A program made the translations under genes and the position numbers. The notes below the pieces were generated by a model that was given only the letters and a program-made list of their open reading frames with translations, was not told where the DNA came from and ran no database searches. Of a DNA stretch of 64,000 bases, positions 42,516 through 47,749 are shown piece after piece (the first letter of the stretch is position 1; the number at the start of each line of letters is the position of its first letter). Source of the stretch: Istiophorus platypterus (Eukaryota > Chordata > Actinopteri > Istiophoriformes > Istiophoridae). The stretch covers positions 8,849,560-8,913,559 of the forward strand of contig CM029134.1 of assembly GCA_016859345.1 (NCBI GenBank). The letters run 5' to 3'.

Positions 42516-45073
42516 GGTGTGTGCGCGTGCGTGCGCGTGCGTGCGCGTGCGTGCGTGCGTTTGTGTGTGTAGTCTGACGGAGAGGGCCCAGCTCCTGAAG
42601 AACGTGTTCAAGAAGAGCACAGTCAGTTTGTACCGGTCTGACTCCATCCAGCAGAACCTGCTCCGTAAGTTACATTCTCTCATGCTCCATAACTTCTCCC
42701 TTACTTCCTTTCTTTCTAATCGTGCTTCAAAGTGGAGGCCATTACTTTATCCTCACTACATTTGCTCCCTCGTCAGGGGAGCAGAAAATGAATAAGAATA
42801 GCCTTGCTGACACAGACTGGATTTCCAGAGTAGCTCACCTCTTCATCCTGGGGAGACAGCGACACTCTGCTCATCCCATCCCTCTTCATAAATACTCTGC
42901 GTTAAACAGATGCAGGAAACACACAACTGTGTCTGCAAAAAGCCCCACAGTTCCCTGTGTCCTAACCTAGACAGTATCTATAGTCGACACACTGACTGCT
43001 TCTATTAGCTGTTAGATGAGTTATTTCCATCGGGAGTTGGACGAATCTTGGAAAGGCTGGGTATCAAATCGGTTCTTTTTTTAATCTGCTGAAAAGTATT
43101 AAAAAAATGTAAAGTAGCGTAGCAAAGGATTTATTAGAATTTGTTGTTGTTGCTTTATGATTCTTTCATTATATTTTTGCCTTACTTAATAAGAATTTGT
43201 TATTTTATTTCTCAGATGCGTTTCGAATTGATTTTTACTTGTATGGCTGTTTAGAGAGACAACGTTGAACACTAACATTTCCAAAATGACATTCAGACAA
43301 GACATGCACCATTAAGTATTTCATCATTCTGTGCATGTTTTAAGCCAGGAGCTGGTTCACTGACTGGCTTAGGATTATTTAGATGTGTATTATTGTTTGT
43401 ATAGTATAGTACAGAATGAAATTAATTTTGATAGTATTAATTACCTGTAGCTATTTAGCTGCAAAATGCTTATATTTCTCTTTCCGGAGGCTGCTTTTAT
43501 AGTAAGAAAGACAAAGGTGGCTACAACAGTGTTAAATACATATAACTATACACCAAACATAAAATCGGCTAGGCTACTTTATACAAAGTTCTTGAATCTA
43601 ACGAGTGATAAATCATATGAGCAAAATCTTTTTTTATTTCCTCTGTTGCCATACTGTGTGCTGAGATGGTCGCACTTAGAAAAACTAAAAGCAGCTCTAG
43701 AGTAAGTTTGAAAATGGGGAGATACACTTCTGGTGACACTGGAATTAATAAATCTTGTTGGAATTAGTTTAAGACTTACACTTTCTACTAGTAAGTCGAT
43801 GGTAAAACAGAGAAATGAAAAAAGTACAGCTTTCATATCAGCAGCAAAACTTAATGATACTCAAAGCATGGGTTTGTTTTTCTATCTATTTTTTCTCTCT
43901 TCTGTTCTGTCTTTTGTCTGATCAGTTTGTTTTTTGTTTGTCTCATAGGTGGGGATGAGACCATTGTTGTGTGATACCTTTTTAATTTCATTATTGAACC
44001 CTCACCCTGTTTAAATCTCCATTCCCCCTCCCTGTAGCTCCCTGATAGACGCCTTTCCCCCCACCTGTGTTCGTTGCCGACGTCCTGTCCTTCCACTCGT
44101 GTGCCTTGTGTGTCCTGAGTTGAGTTCAGTAGAGCAAGATAACGATGAAATGATGAAATGTTGCGCTGTTATTCCCCCACAATGCACTCGTCTCAGCGGG
44201 GTCCTTTGAACTTGCCCGCTGGCCTCCAGGTACTGACCGAGTCATTTGACACCTGAAGGTGAGTCAGGGGTCAAAGGTCAGAGAGGAACCCTGTAGGAAA
44301 GTTTAGCTGGTAGATCATAGGGCTTTGATACTAGAGATGAACTTCTGGGCAAGCTGTGACTATGCTTTGTTTAACTTCCCCTTGTGTATTATTATTTTTA
44401 TTTAATTCATTTTGAAGGGAAAGGTTGACTTTTTGGGAAATATGCTTATTTGCTCTCCTGTGTTGGTCTCAGAAGAAGATCAGAAGATTTGCTAAAATAG
44501 AGCCTCACCCCTGAATTCCCCCATGATTAGCACTGTTCTTTCCTCCCCATGGGAGGCATGAACTGGAGCTAGCTACAACAAGCAGCCATGTAGCTTAGCT
44601 TAGCAGACATAAAGAAAAGACATAAAGACATAAAGAAAGGGGAAACCGCTAACTTGGCTCCCTCCAAATGGAACAAAATCCTGCCCACCAGCACCTTAAA
44701 TTATACAAAAACATAATCTTAAATACAATATTTTTTGTTTTTACCAGAGGTTGTGGTGTTGATCATCTAAACTAAGTATCAGCAAAACAGGCAAATAAGC
44801 ACATCTTCTAAAATGTTAACTTTTACTTTAAGTCATCTCTTGTTAATTGTTTATTCTGTTAATTCATTTGTTTTACGTGTTTACATACACATTTTCTATA
44901 GTTTTTATCAAGTTAATCACTGAGCTATATGAACTTAGTTTTAACTGCTTCAAACCTTTTTTTTTTTTCCTTTAGACGGCTACGCGTTCTCTCAAGATGA
45001 GAACGGAGTGGTGTCTCAGTCTGAGGTCATCAGAGCGTACGACACCACCAAACAGCGGACCAACGAGTGGTGA
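182..45073 (+). CDS. atp8a1: atp8a1, phospholipid-transporting P4-ATPase IA, 3' part (16 coding exons)
   Basis: Sixteen exons splice into one open frame of 562 residues (the first only partly in the window): 182-321, 2278-2416, 5767-5831, 9876-10048, 12854-13037, 15067-15177, 21273-21347, 23013-23135, 27524-27602, 28859-28920, 29223-29279, 29668-29775, 39840-39928, 40280-40372, 42573-42664, 44976-45073. Every junction is GT/AG and phase-compatible. Visible P4-ATPase marks are the P-domain LTGDK, the hinge GDGANDV, the M5 lysine in YCFYKNIVLY, helices M5-M10 and a tail GYAFS motif. The family flips phosphatidylserine and phosphatidylethanolamine from the outer or lumenal to the cytosolic leaflet, in complex with a CDC50/TMEM30 subunit. 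The fragment is about as long as the matching part of human ATP8A1 (about 560 of 1164 residues). The ending TTKQRTNEW and the shisa3/bend4 neighbours favour atp8a1 over atp8a2. The actuator domain, phosphorylated DKTGT motif and M1-M4 lie upstream of the window. Confidence 0.96.
1135..1159. repeat. Perfect inverted repeat, 11-bp arms
   Basis: Arms TTCTCAAAAAT and ATTTTTGAGAA flank a 3-base spacer TCG inside an intron. It could extrude as a short hairpin. No mobile-element ends are evident next to it. Confidence 0.85.
2008..2082. repeat. (CA)n microsatellite
   Basis: About 37 uninterrupted CA units, roughly 195 bases upstream of the next atp8a1 exon. Likely polymorphic in length. Confidence 0.98.
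2278..2416 (+). CDS. atp8a1: atp8a1 coding exon B (P-domain TGDK motif)
   Basis: Encodes NLQLLGATAIEDKLQDKVPE followed by TIETLMKADIKIWILTGDKQETAINIG. LTGDK is the conserved P-type ATPase motif contacting ATP and Mg near the phosphorylation site. Acceptor tgtag at 2273-2277; donor gtgagc after the first base of a Gly codon. Confidence 0.97.
2417..5766. other. atp8a1 intron
   Basis: Non-coding, about 3.35 kb. A 9-bp perfect inverted repeat (CTCAAGTGA, 2-base spacer, TCACTTGAG) lies at 2935-2954. The 171-codon open frame at 4884-5399 starts at GTG and resembles no protein I know. A T-rich tract precedes the acceptor. Confidence 0.85.
5767..5831 (+). CDS. atp8a1: atp8a1 coding exon C
   Basis: Short 65-base exon encoding HSCKLLTKNMGMLVINEDTL plus D, continuing the P domain. 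The first two bases complete the Gly codon begun in the preceding exon. Acceptor ctctag at 5761-5766 after a long T/C tract; donor gtgaga at 5832. Confidence 0.95.
5832..9875. other. atp8a1 intron with compound CA microsatellite
   Basis: About 4 kb. The only distinctive content is the compound CA tract at 8102-8238. Open frames on both strands around it derive from the repeat. The remainder is A+T-rich with nothing I can name. Confidence 0.85.
8102..8238. repeat. Compound (CA)n microsatellite
   Basis: ACACAA, CACACA and CACACG variants around an uninterrupted CA core at about 8167-8209, followed by three copies of a CACATT unit. Confidence 0.95.
9876..10048 (+). CDS. atp8a1: atp8a1 coding exon D
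   Basis: Encodes GTREILSHHCGMLGDALYKE, then NDFALIIDGKTLKYALTFGV and RQYFLDLALSCKAVICCR. This is the P-domain insert region preceding the hinge. Acceptor cacag at 9871-9875; the exon ends two bases into an Arg codon with a strong donor gtaaga. Confidence 0.97.
10049..12853. other. atp8a1 intron
   Basis: About 2.8 kb without a gene. It contains a degraded dispersed repeat at about 10468-10720, a poly-A run near 11276-11294, and non-repetitive sequence around 11800-12300 with no recognisable coding content. Confidence 0.85.
10468..10720 (+). mobile_element. Degraded copy of a short teleost dispersed repeat (AATCGATTAATC type)
   Basis: Begins with a GATTGCAACTAATGAATAAT-like end, then AATCAATTAATTG, CCCAGAGCCC and TGATGT blocks in the same order as in the copy at 60048. 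Assigned to a non-autonomous repeat family common in teleosts from memory of its motif order. Boundaries are approximate. Confidence 0.55.
12854..13037 (+). CDS. atp8a1: atp8a1 coding exon E (GDGAND hinge)
   Basis: Encodes VSPLQKSEVVEMVKKQVKVI, then [20 protein letters not shown] and VGISGNEGLQAANSSDYSIAQ. GDGAND is the invariant P-type ATPase hinge motif that coordinates Mg in the P domain. Acceptor ttttag at 12848-12853; donor gtgagc. Confidence 0.98.
13038..15066. other. atp8a1 intron
   Basis: About 2 kb, A+T-rich. The short open frames at 13465-13722 and 14214-14459 match nothing I recognise and lack paired splice sites in a compatible phase. The acceptor lies after a C/T-rich tract. Confidence 0.85.
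15067..15177 (+). CDS. atp8a1: atp8a1 coding exon F (start of M5, transport lysine)
   Basis: In-frame 111-base exon encoding FKYLKNLLLVHGAWNYNRVA then KCILYCFYKNIVLYIIE. The YCFYKN lysine in M5 is the position shown in mammalian ATP8A2 (Lys873) to be critical for phosphatidylserine transport. Acceptor acacag; donor gtaact. Confidence 0.97.
15178..21272. other. atp8a1 intron (6.1 kb)
   Basis: No gene. At about 15946 there is a TACAGTGGGGTCTGAAGG motif resembling the terminal repeat of fish Tc1/mariner-type elements. Around 18900-19230 is a less A+T-rich stretch with octamer-like and homeodomain-like motifs. The rest is ordinary intronic sequence. Confidence 0.85.
15946..15978. mobile_element. 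Possible Tc1/mariner-like terminal repeat remnant
   Basis: TACAGTGGGGTCTGAAGGCC, starting at a TA dinucleotide, resembles ends of fish Tc1-like elements as I remember them. I could not find the partner terminal repeat or any transposase remnant, so it may be a chance match. Confidence 0.3.
21273..21347 (+). CDS. atp8a1: atp8a1 coding exon G (end of M5 to start of M6)
   Basis: In-frame 75-base exon encoding IWFAFVNGFSGQILFERWCI then GLYNV. Acceptor ccctcag; donor gtgagt. Confidence 0.97.
21348..23012. other. atp8a1 intron with LINE relic
   Basis: About 1.7 kb. It contains a short reverse-transcriptase relic at 21644-21721. The open frame at 21998-22306 (- strand) has no supporting similarity. 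Confidence 0.85.
21644..21721 (+). mobile_element. Non-LTR retrotransposon reverse-transcriptase relic
   Basis: One frame reads RVPQGSIMGPLLMNSYFI, close to the non-LTR reverse-transcriptase block GVPQGSxLGPLLF. It is a short isolated fragment with stops on both sides, so a dead copy. Confidence 0.6.
23013..23135 (+). CDS. atp8a1: atp8a1 coding exon H (M6 and M6-M7 cytosolic loop)
   Basis: In-frame 123-base exon: IFTALPPLTLGIFERSCRKE then NMLKYPELYKTSQNAMGFNTK. It carries the conserved PPLTLGIFER segment of M6 and the loop leading to M7. Acceptor atgtag; donor gtaaca. Confidence 0.97.
23136..27523. other. atp8a1 intron (4.4 kb)
   Basis: Holds a degraded dispersed repeat at about 24371-24690, homeodomain-motif-rich sequence at 25600-26030, and a strongly pyrimidine-rich final 120 bases before the acceptor. 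No coding content recognised. Confidence 0.85.
24371..24690 (-). mobile_element. Degraded copy of the AATCGATTAATC-type dispersed repeat
   Basis: Starts with TTTGATAATTTGATCAACAG and ends AATTACAGCCCTA, the reverse orientation of the family's motif order (compare the + copy at 60048). Boundaries approximate. Confidence 0.6.
27524..27602 (+). CDS. atp8a1: atp8a1 coding exon I (M7)
   Basis: Encodes VFWAHCLNGLFHSVILFWFP then LKAFQH plus the first base of the next codon. This is transmembrane helix M7. Strong acceptor (ttttgcag after a C/T tract) and strong donor gtaagt. Confidence 0.97.
27603..28858. other. atp8a1 intron
   Basis: About 1.3 kb of non-coding sequence. Apart from a short CTTT run near 28240, I see no distinctive feature. 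Confidence 0.85.
28859..28920 (+). CDS. atp8a1: atp8a1 coding exon J
   Basis: 62-base exon encoding the end of an Asp codon, then TVFGNGKTPDYLLLGNMVYT. It covers the M7-M8 exoplasmic loop and the start of M8. Acceptor cttcacag; donor gtaagt. Confidence 0.96.
28921..29222. other. atp8a1 short intron with long poly-T run
   Basis: 302-base intron containing an uninterrupted T run at about 29029-29055, roughly 170 bases upstream of the acceptor cccacag. Confidence 0.9.
29029..29055. repeat. Poly-T tract
   Basis: About 27 consecutive T residues, followed by AG. It is either a homopolymer expansion or the reverse-complement A tail of a lost retroelement; no element body is visible. Confidence 0.95.
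29223..29279 (+). CDS. atp8a1: atp8a1 coding exon K (M8)
   Basis: In-frame 57-base exon encoding FVVITVCLKAGLETSSWTM, most of helix M8. Acceptor cccacag; donor gtaggt. Confidence 0.96.
29280..29667. other. atp8a1 intron
   Basis: 388 bases, A+T-rich. No distinctive feature seen. Confidence 0.9.
29668..29775 (+). CDS. atp8a1: atp8a1 coding exon L (M9)
   Basis: In-frame 108-base exon encoding FSHIAIWGSIGLWVVFFIIY then SSLWPLIPLAPDMSGE. It contains M9 and the M9-M10 loop. Acceptor ttaacag; donor gtaaat. A CA repeat begins 45 bases downstream of the donor. Confidence 0.97.
29821..29889. repeat. (CA)n microsatellite
   Basis: About 34 CA units with a single T interruption, 45 bases downstream of the exon L donor. 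CA repeats at this position can bind hnRNP L and influence splicing. Confidence 0.98.
30760..31360 (+). mobile_element. Degenerate LINE-like retrotransposon relic (C-terminal part)
   Basis: Forward frames, with several stops and frame shifts, give YKTFLSPVSNYASGIWVFSK and later FTPVWPLVV and IGADSMNTPELWLTRTIL. This layout resembles the end of fish non-LTR retrotransposon reverse transcriptases (a 'P-x-x-Y-x-S-x-I-W' block followed by a 'KF-x-P' block). The copy is clearly dead. Family assignment is tentative. Confidence 0.4.
31403..31800. mobile_element. Inverted compound copy of a short teleost dispersed repeat
   Basis: 31403-31487 reads the family's 5' end forward (CTGGGAAATACTC, then GTTAGATGAGAGACTGATAC). 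From about 31487 the sequence is the family in reverse, ending GTTGTATCAGTCTTCTCAAC near 31795. The outer parts therefore form an inverted repeat. Related copies lie at 38506 and 44413. Confidence 0.6.
32172..32248. repeat. Compound CA/CATA microsatellite
   Basis: CACACA, CATACATACATA and CACGCACATG variants over about 75 bases. Confidence 0.9.
37882..37948. repeat. Compound (TG)n microsatellite
   Basis: TG runs interrupted by GCGCT and GCATG, about 67 bases, inside the large intron. Confidence 0.95.
38506..38915 (+). mobile_element. Degraded dispersed repeat, same family as 44413
   Basis: Forward motif order matches the family: TTGGAAATGCACCTATTTGC-like end, GATTCATACCACTTTCAT, AACAGCTAACCTGGCTCTGT, and GGGGTTATGTGCCCC near 38895. 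A T run at 38870-38890 interrupts it. Boundaries approximate. Confidence 0.55.
38960..39070 (+). mobile_element. Fragment of the AATCGATTAATC-type dispersed repeat
   Basis: The diagnostic stretch AAATGTCAGAAAATAGTGAA and following AAATGTCCATCAG matches the motif also seen at 60716. Only a fragment remains. Confidence 0.5.
39774..39832. repeat. TG / TGTGTGTC microsatellite abutting a splice acceptor
   Basis: A TG run followed by five repeats of a TGTGTGTC-type unit, ending at the TTTGACAG that defines the exon at 39840. It takes the place of a normal polypyrimidine tract. Confidence 0.95.
39840..39928 (+). CDS. atp8a1: atp8a1 coding exon M (M10)
   Basis: Encodes ANMMFSSGVFWMGLFFIPVT then SLVFDVAYKV, transmembrane helix M10. 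It begins in phase 0 after TTTGACAG and ends two bases into a Val codon, donor gtgagt. The acceptor's upstream tract is a TG/TGTC repeat. Confidence 0.96.
39929..40279. other. atp8a1 short intron
   Basis: 351 bases. The acceptor is preceded by a short T run at 40251-40260. Nothing else seen. Confidence 0.9.
40280..40372 (+). CDS. atp8a1: atp8a1 coding exon N (start of C-terminal tail)
   Basis: 93-base exon encoding VKKVCFKTLVDEVQELEALS then KDPGAVVHGK. It starts with the last base of a Val codon and ends two bases into a Ser codon. Because 93 is divisible by three, skipping this exon alone would keep the frame. Confidence 0.96.
42187..42207. repeat. Short (CA)n repeat
   Basis: About ten CA units in the intron upstream of exon O. 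Confidence 0.9.
42359..42378. repeat. Short (CA)n repeat
   Basis: Ten CA units. Complementary to the TG tract that starts about 70 bases downstream, so an RNA hairpin is possible. Confidence 0.9.
42446..42572. repeat. (TG)n / (GTGC)n microsatellite forming a splice acceptor
   Basis: About 34 TG units, a TTGG interruption, then GTGCGCGTGC-type units, then TTTGTGTGTGTAG. The terminal AG is the acceptor of exon O. There is no conventional polypyrimidine tract. Confidence 0.97.
42573..42664 (+). CDS. atp8a1: atp8a1 coding exon O
   Basis: 92-base exon encoding LTERAQLLKNVFKKSTVSLY then RSDSIQQNLL. It starts with the last base of a Ser codon and ends with the first base of a His codon, donor gtaagt. 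It belongs to the cytosolic tail. Skipping it would shift the frame before the autoinhibitory motif. Confidence 0.96.
44268..44280 (+). promoter_or_regulatory. DR1-type nuclear receptor half-site pair
   Basis: GGGTCA-A-AGGTCA is a direct repeat with one-base spacing, the pattern bound by HNF4, COUP-TF or PPAR/RXR. It is motif-level evidence only, in an intron. Confidence 0.3.
44413..44832 (+). mobile_element. Non-autonomous repeat with terminal inverted repeats
   Basis: Left end AAAGGTTGACTTTTTGGGAA continuing to ATGCTTATTTGC (44420-44453). The right end (44791-44830), reverse complemented, gives AAAGTAAAAGTTAACATTTT and then GTGCTTATTTGC. Between them are AGCTTAGCTTAGCAGACATA and AAACCGCTAACTTGGCTC blocks typical of the family. 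No coding capacity, so MITE-like. Confidence 0.65.
44976..45073 (+). CDS. atp8a1: atp8a1 last coding exon P (autoinhibitory tail, stop)
   Basis: Completes a His codon, then encodes GYAFSQDENGVVSQSEVIRA and YDTTKQRTNEW, then TGA at 45071-45073. GYAFS is the P4-ATPase tail motif that docks into the nucleotide site and autoinhibits the enzyme. Acceptor tttag at 44971-44975 after a long T tract. The C-terminus matches ATP8A1 rather than ATP8A2. Confidence 0.97.
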
Positions 45074-46652
45074 GATGCCGGCCTTCTTGTTCCCGGCCGG
45101 CCAATCCGGAGCCACAACAGCCGTTTCTAATGGCGATATTTGAAGCTTAATGGGGAGAGGCCGAGGTGCAGATGTGCCTCCAGCGATGAGGGGGATTTTG
45201 GACACGAATATGAAACAGACAGGGGAAAGTGACATAGTGTAATCTTTGATAAAGGGAAAAAAAAAAAAACAAGGGACAAAACAATCCATGTTCACTATCA
45301 GCTATAGTTGTGTGTCCAGCAGACGTGGTGAGCACTGTGCTTTCTTAGCAGTCTGTGGGCTGAAGGTCTTCACTGTCCTCACTCAGTTTGTCGGAGTGAA
45401 TGTCACCGATCTTTTAATTTAAGGAAAGACAGTTTTAGCACTGAGCCAAAAAAAAAAACACTGTATTGAATTGAAATCAAACCCTTAAACACTGTAAATG
45501 TAGAAATTAAAACACTGGATGATGATCAGTTTTAGAGGATTTGAAAGATTGCCAAAGAGCAGTCGTATATACAATCTTCCAAATACTAGTGAATTCGGAA
45601 AATTTTAAACCAAATGTAGTCACACTCCTGAGTGTATTCCAGCACTAAACGGACCACTACAGAGCAGATTAGGAATATTTTAATTTTCTTTTTGCACTTA
45701 AGGACACATCTCTTGTGTAAAGCCTTACATTTGCTCTTGCCTTCATCCTTGTTTCTTTTAAAATACATTTCTTTTCTCTTTTTTTTGTTGGATTTTCAAA
45801 GTATGTAGATATTGTGCCTGGTTTTGATTATTTCACCTATGTAGTTTTCTTTTTAGGAAGTTGCCTGTCGCAACCTATGGTAGTCCTGTTTCCACCGTTT
45901 TTAACAGCAGAAGCATTGCTCTTGACAAATAATTGCATTCCGCAGATTACTCCTGTCTCAACAATCACAACGGTGCCTACGTAGAACTTTTCCCTTTTAG
46001 AAGAAAAAGATAGCAAGGAATAGACCAGTGCTCCAAACACACCAACTGAAGACAAAGTCAGTGTCTCCCCCACCACAGTATTGCGCTCGTACGGTGTGAA
46101 AACTTCAGAGTGCCTCGTGGCACATGTAAAAATGAAGGTTTGTGCCTGCAGAGGTAAACAGGAGGCTGCCTGATGGTATTGTTGAAGTTTAAGGTGGTGA
46201 TAGTGTTTCCCTTAAAATGGAGATTTTATCCTTCTAACATAAGTGCCATTAGCTTAAGGGAGAGAGAAATATTAGCCAGGAAAACTCCACGACATTATCA
46301 AAACTACTTTGTCTCTATAGTTATTTTGTGGATTTGTATTTTTATATTGGAGATGTATGAATTTTGCATTGAATGGCTTTGTAATGACTTGTCTGTAACT
46401 TTTTGTTTTTCTTCTTCTGATAGACTGGCAGGATAGAATAGATAGATTGAGGAAACTAAGCTTTCTTAAATGTCTTGTTATTAATATCAATATATTAATA
46501 TTGTTTTAGCTTGATTTATTTATGAATGACTAGTTAATGTTCGTGTGATGTTTTCTTCTCCCTATGGGAGATCAAATTTCTGACGGTGTGTGAGTGTGTC
46601 AGTTTATTGCCTGCATGTGCATGTGCTGTGTTTGGTTGATTGTGTGTATGTA

Positions 46653-46653
46653 T

Positions 46654-46678
<25 letters not shown>
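46653..46678 (+). repeat. (TG)n repeat in 3' UTR
   Basis: Thirteen TG units preceded by TGTATGTA and followed by GAGAGAGA. TGTATGTA resembles a Pumilio-type core. Confidence 0.9.
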
Positions 46679-46687
<9 letters not shown>

Positions 46688-46781
46688 AATCTACAGAGGA
46701 TAACTTTATGTATGCATTGCATGTCCGTGTCGTCTATGTGAGACTCTGGGAGTTCAGTTCTCCTGGTGTGTTTCTTTTAAA

Positions 46782-46806
46782 GTGTGTGTGTGTGTGTGTG
46801 TGTGTG
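46782..46806 (+). repeat. (TG)n repeat in 3' UTR
   Basis: About twelve TG units within the atp8a1 3' UTR. Confidence 0.9.
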
Positions 46807-46938
46807 ATAGGCAACTTTTGGTGACAAATTTCATACTATAGACCATATAACTGGGGACAGCTTGTCCAACTGGGGACAAAGTCGCATCCCCACCTGGGAA
46901 AAAAGCTGATTTTTGACCCCAAAAGTGACCAAGGTCGA

Positions 46939-46974
46939 CTGTGTTTGTGTGTGTGTGTTTGTGTGTGTGTGTGT
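46939..46974 (+). repeat. (TG)n repeat in 3' UTR
   Basis: TG units with two TTTG interruptions, third such tract in the same 3' UTR. Confidence 0.9.
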
Positions 46975-47720
46975 AACGCTTGCTCCAGTTGTCCTTCTGC
47001 ACGACTCCAGGTATAGCTATGATGTACTTCTGTGTGCTGATGCATGGCCTGTATGGGAAGGTGTGAGTGTCAGTGCGTGGAATGACTGTGTGCGTGGGTG
47101 CGTGTGCGTGTGTGTTTTTGGTCAAACTCTCGGCCTCGACTGTGGGAGTTTTTGATGCTCAGCTCGCTTCGACAGGAGATGTTGCACAATGCACTCGATG
47201 TACCTTTCCAGTAGTGGATATCTGGTATTATCTGGTTTTGGTAAACGATTTTTCTTGAGTGTACATGGTTGTAACGTGTTTTCTTCATGCAGTTGTACCT
47301 CTGCTTTTTTTTCTCAGCTTAGTGAGGGTCAATGATAATTTCTTTTCTCTTCTGGTCTTCAGTGTTAAAAACTTAATTGGTTGTCATCTTGTCAAAATTT
47401 TCCAAACTGCTGAATGTGGATGTTGTCGTCGTTGTGAAAGGCTTGGACTGTTGCTTTCTTTTTCCAGAAAACATAAAACACACGTTGTCGTCTGTGAAAG
47501 TTGTGGGCTGCATGAATGGAAAACACAAACTGTTCTCTGAAGTGTAAACTGTACTACTTTGACTCTCCCTCGAGTGTTGATCACTTTACAAAAGAGAAAA
47601 AAAAGAGCACCTTTAATTTTTCTTTTCAATATTTCTTTTCTGTCATTTTGTTCAATGATTGTTCTGCATGTTGGGACTGCAAACTAAGTGTTGTCTTTTA
47701 CTGCCATGAAGGACTACTGA

Positions 47721-47726
47721 AATAAA
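47721..47726 (+). terminator. atp8a1: Polyadenylation signal AATAAA of atp8a1
   Basis: AATAAA followed after about 45 bases by TCTTGTGTGTATTTG, a GT-rich downstream element. It is a good canonical signal after the atp8a1 stop on this strand. Confidence 0.65.
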
Positions 47727-47749
47727 CTTTACAATCATGGAGGAACAAT

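Larger units (their letters stand above)
40373..42572. other. atp8a1 intron ending in a long TG/GC microsatellite
   Basis: About 2.2 kb. It holds two short CA repeats (42187-42207, 42359-42378) and a 127-base TG/GTGC tract (42446-42572) that runs directly into the acceptor AG. Open frames here come from the repeats. Confidence 0.9.
42665..44975. other. Last atp8a1 intron
   Basis: About 2.3 kb. It contains a dispersed repeat with terminal inverted repeats at 44413-44832 and a DR1-like motif at 44268-44280. No additional exon is supported. Confidence 0.88.
45074..47745 (+). other. atp8a1: atp8a1 3' UTR
   Basis: Follows the stop codon with no further coding exon and ends near the AATAAA at 47721. 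It carries three TG repeats (46653-46678, 46782-46806, 46939-46974), possible binding sites for TG-binding proteins such as TDP-43 or CELF. The cleavage point is inferred. Confidence 0.7.

Noticed and set aside
1..45073. atp8a2 rather than atp8a1
   Set aside because: The tail ending TTKQRTNEW and the shisa3/bend4 neighbours match ATP8A1; ATP8A2 lies beside SHISA2 in human and has a Lys-rich end.
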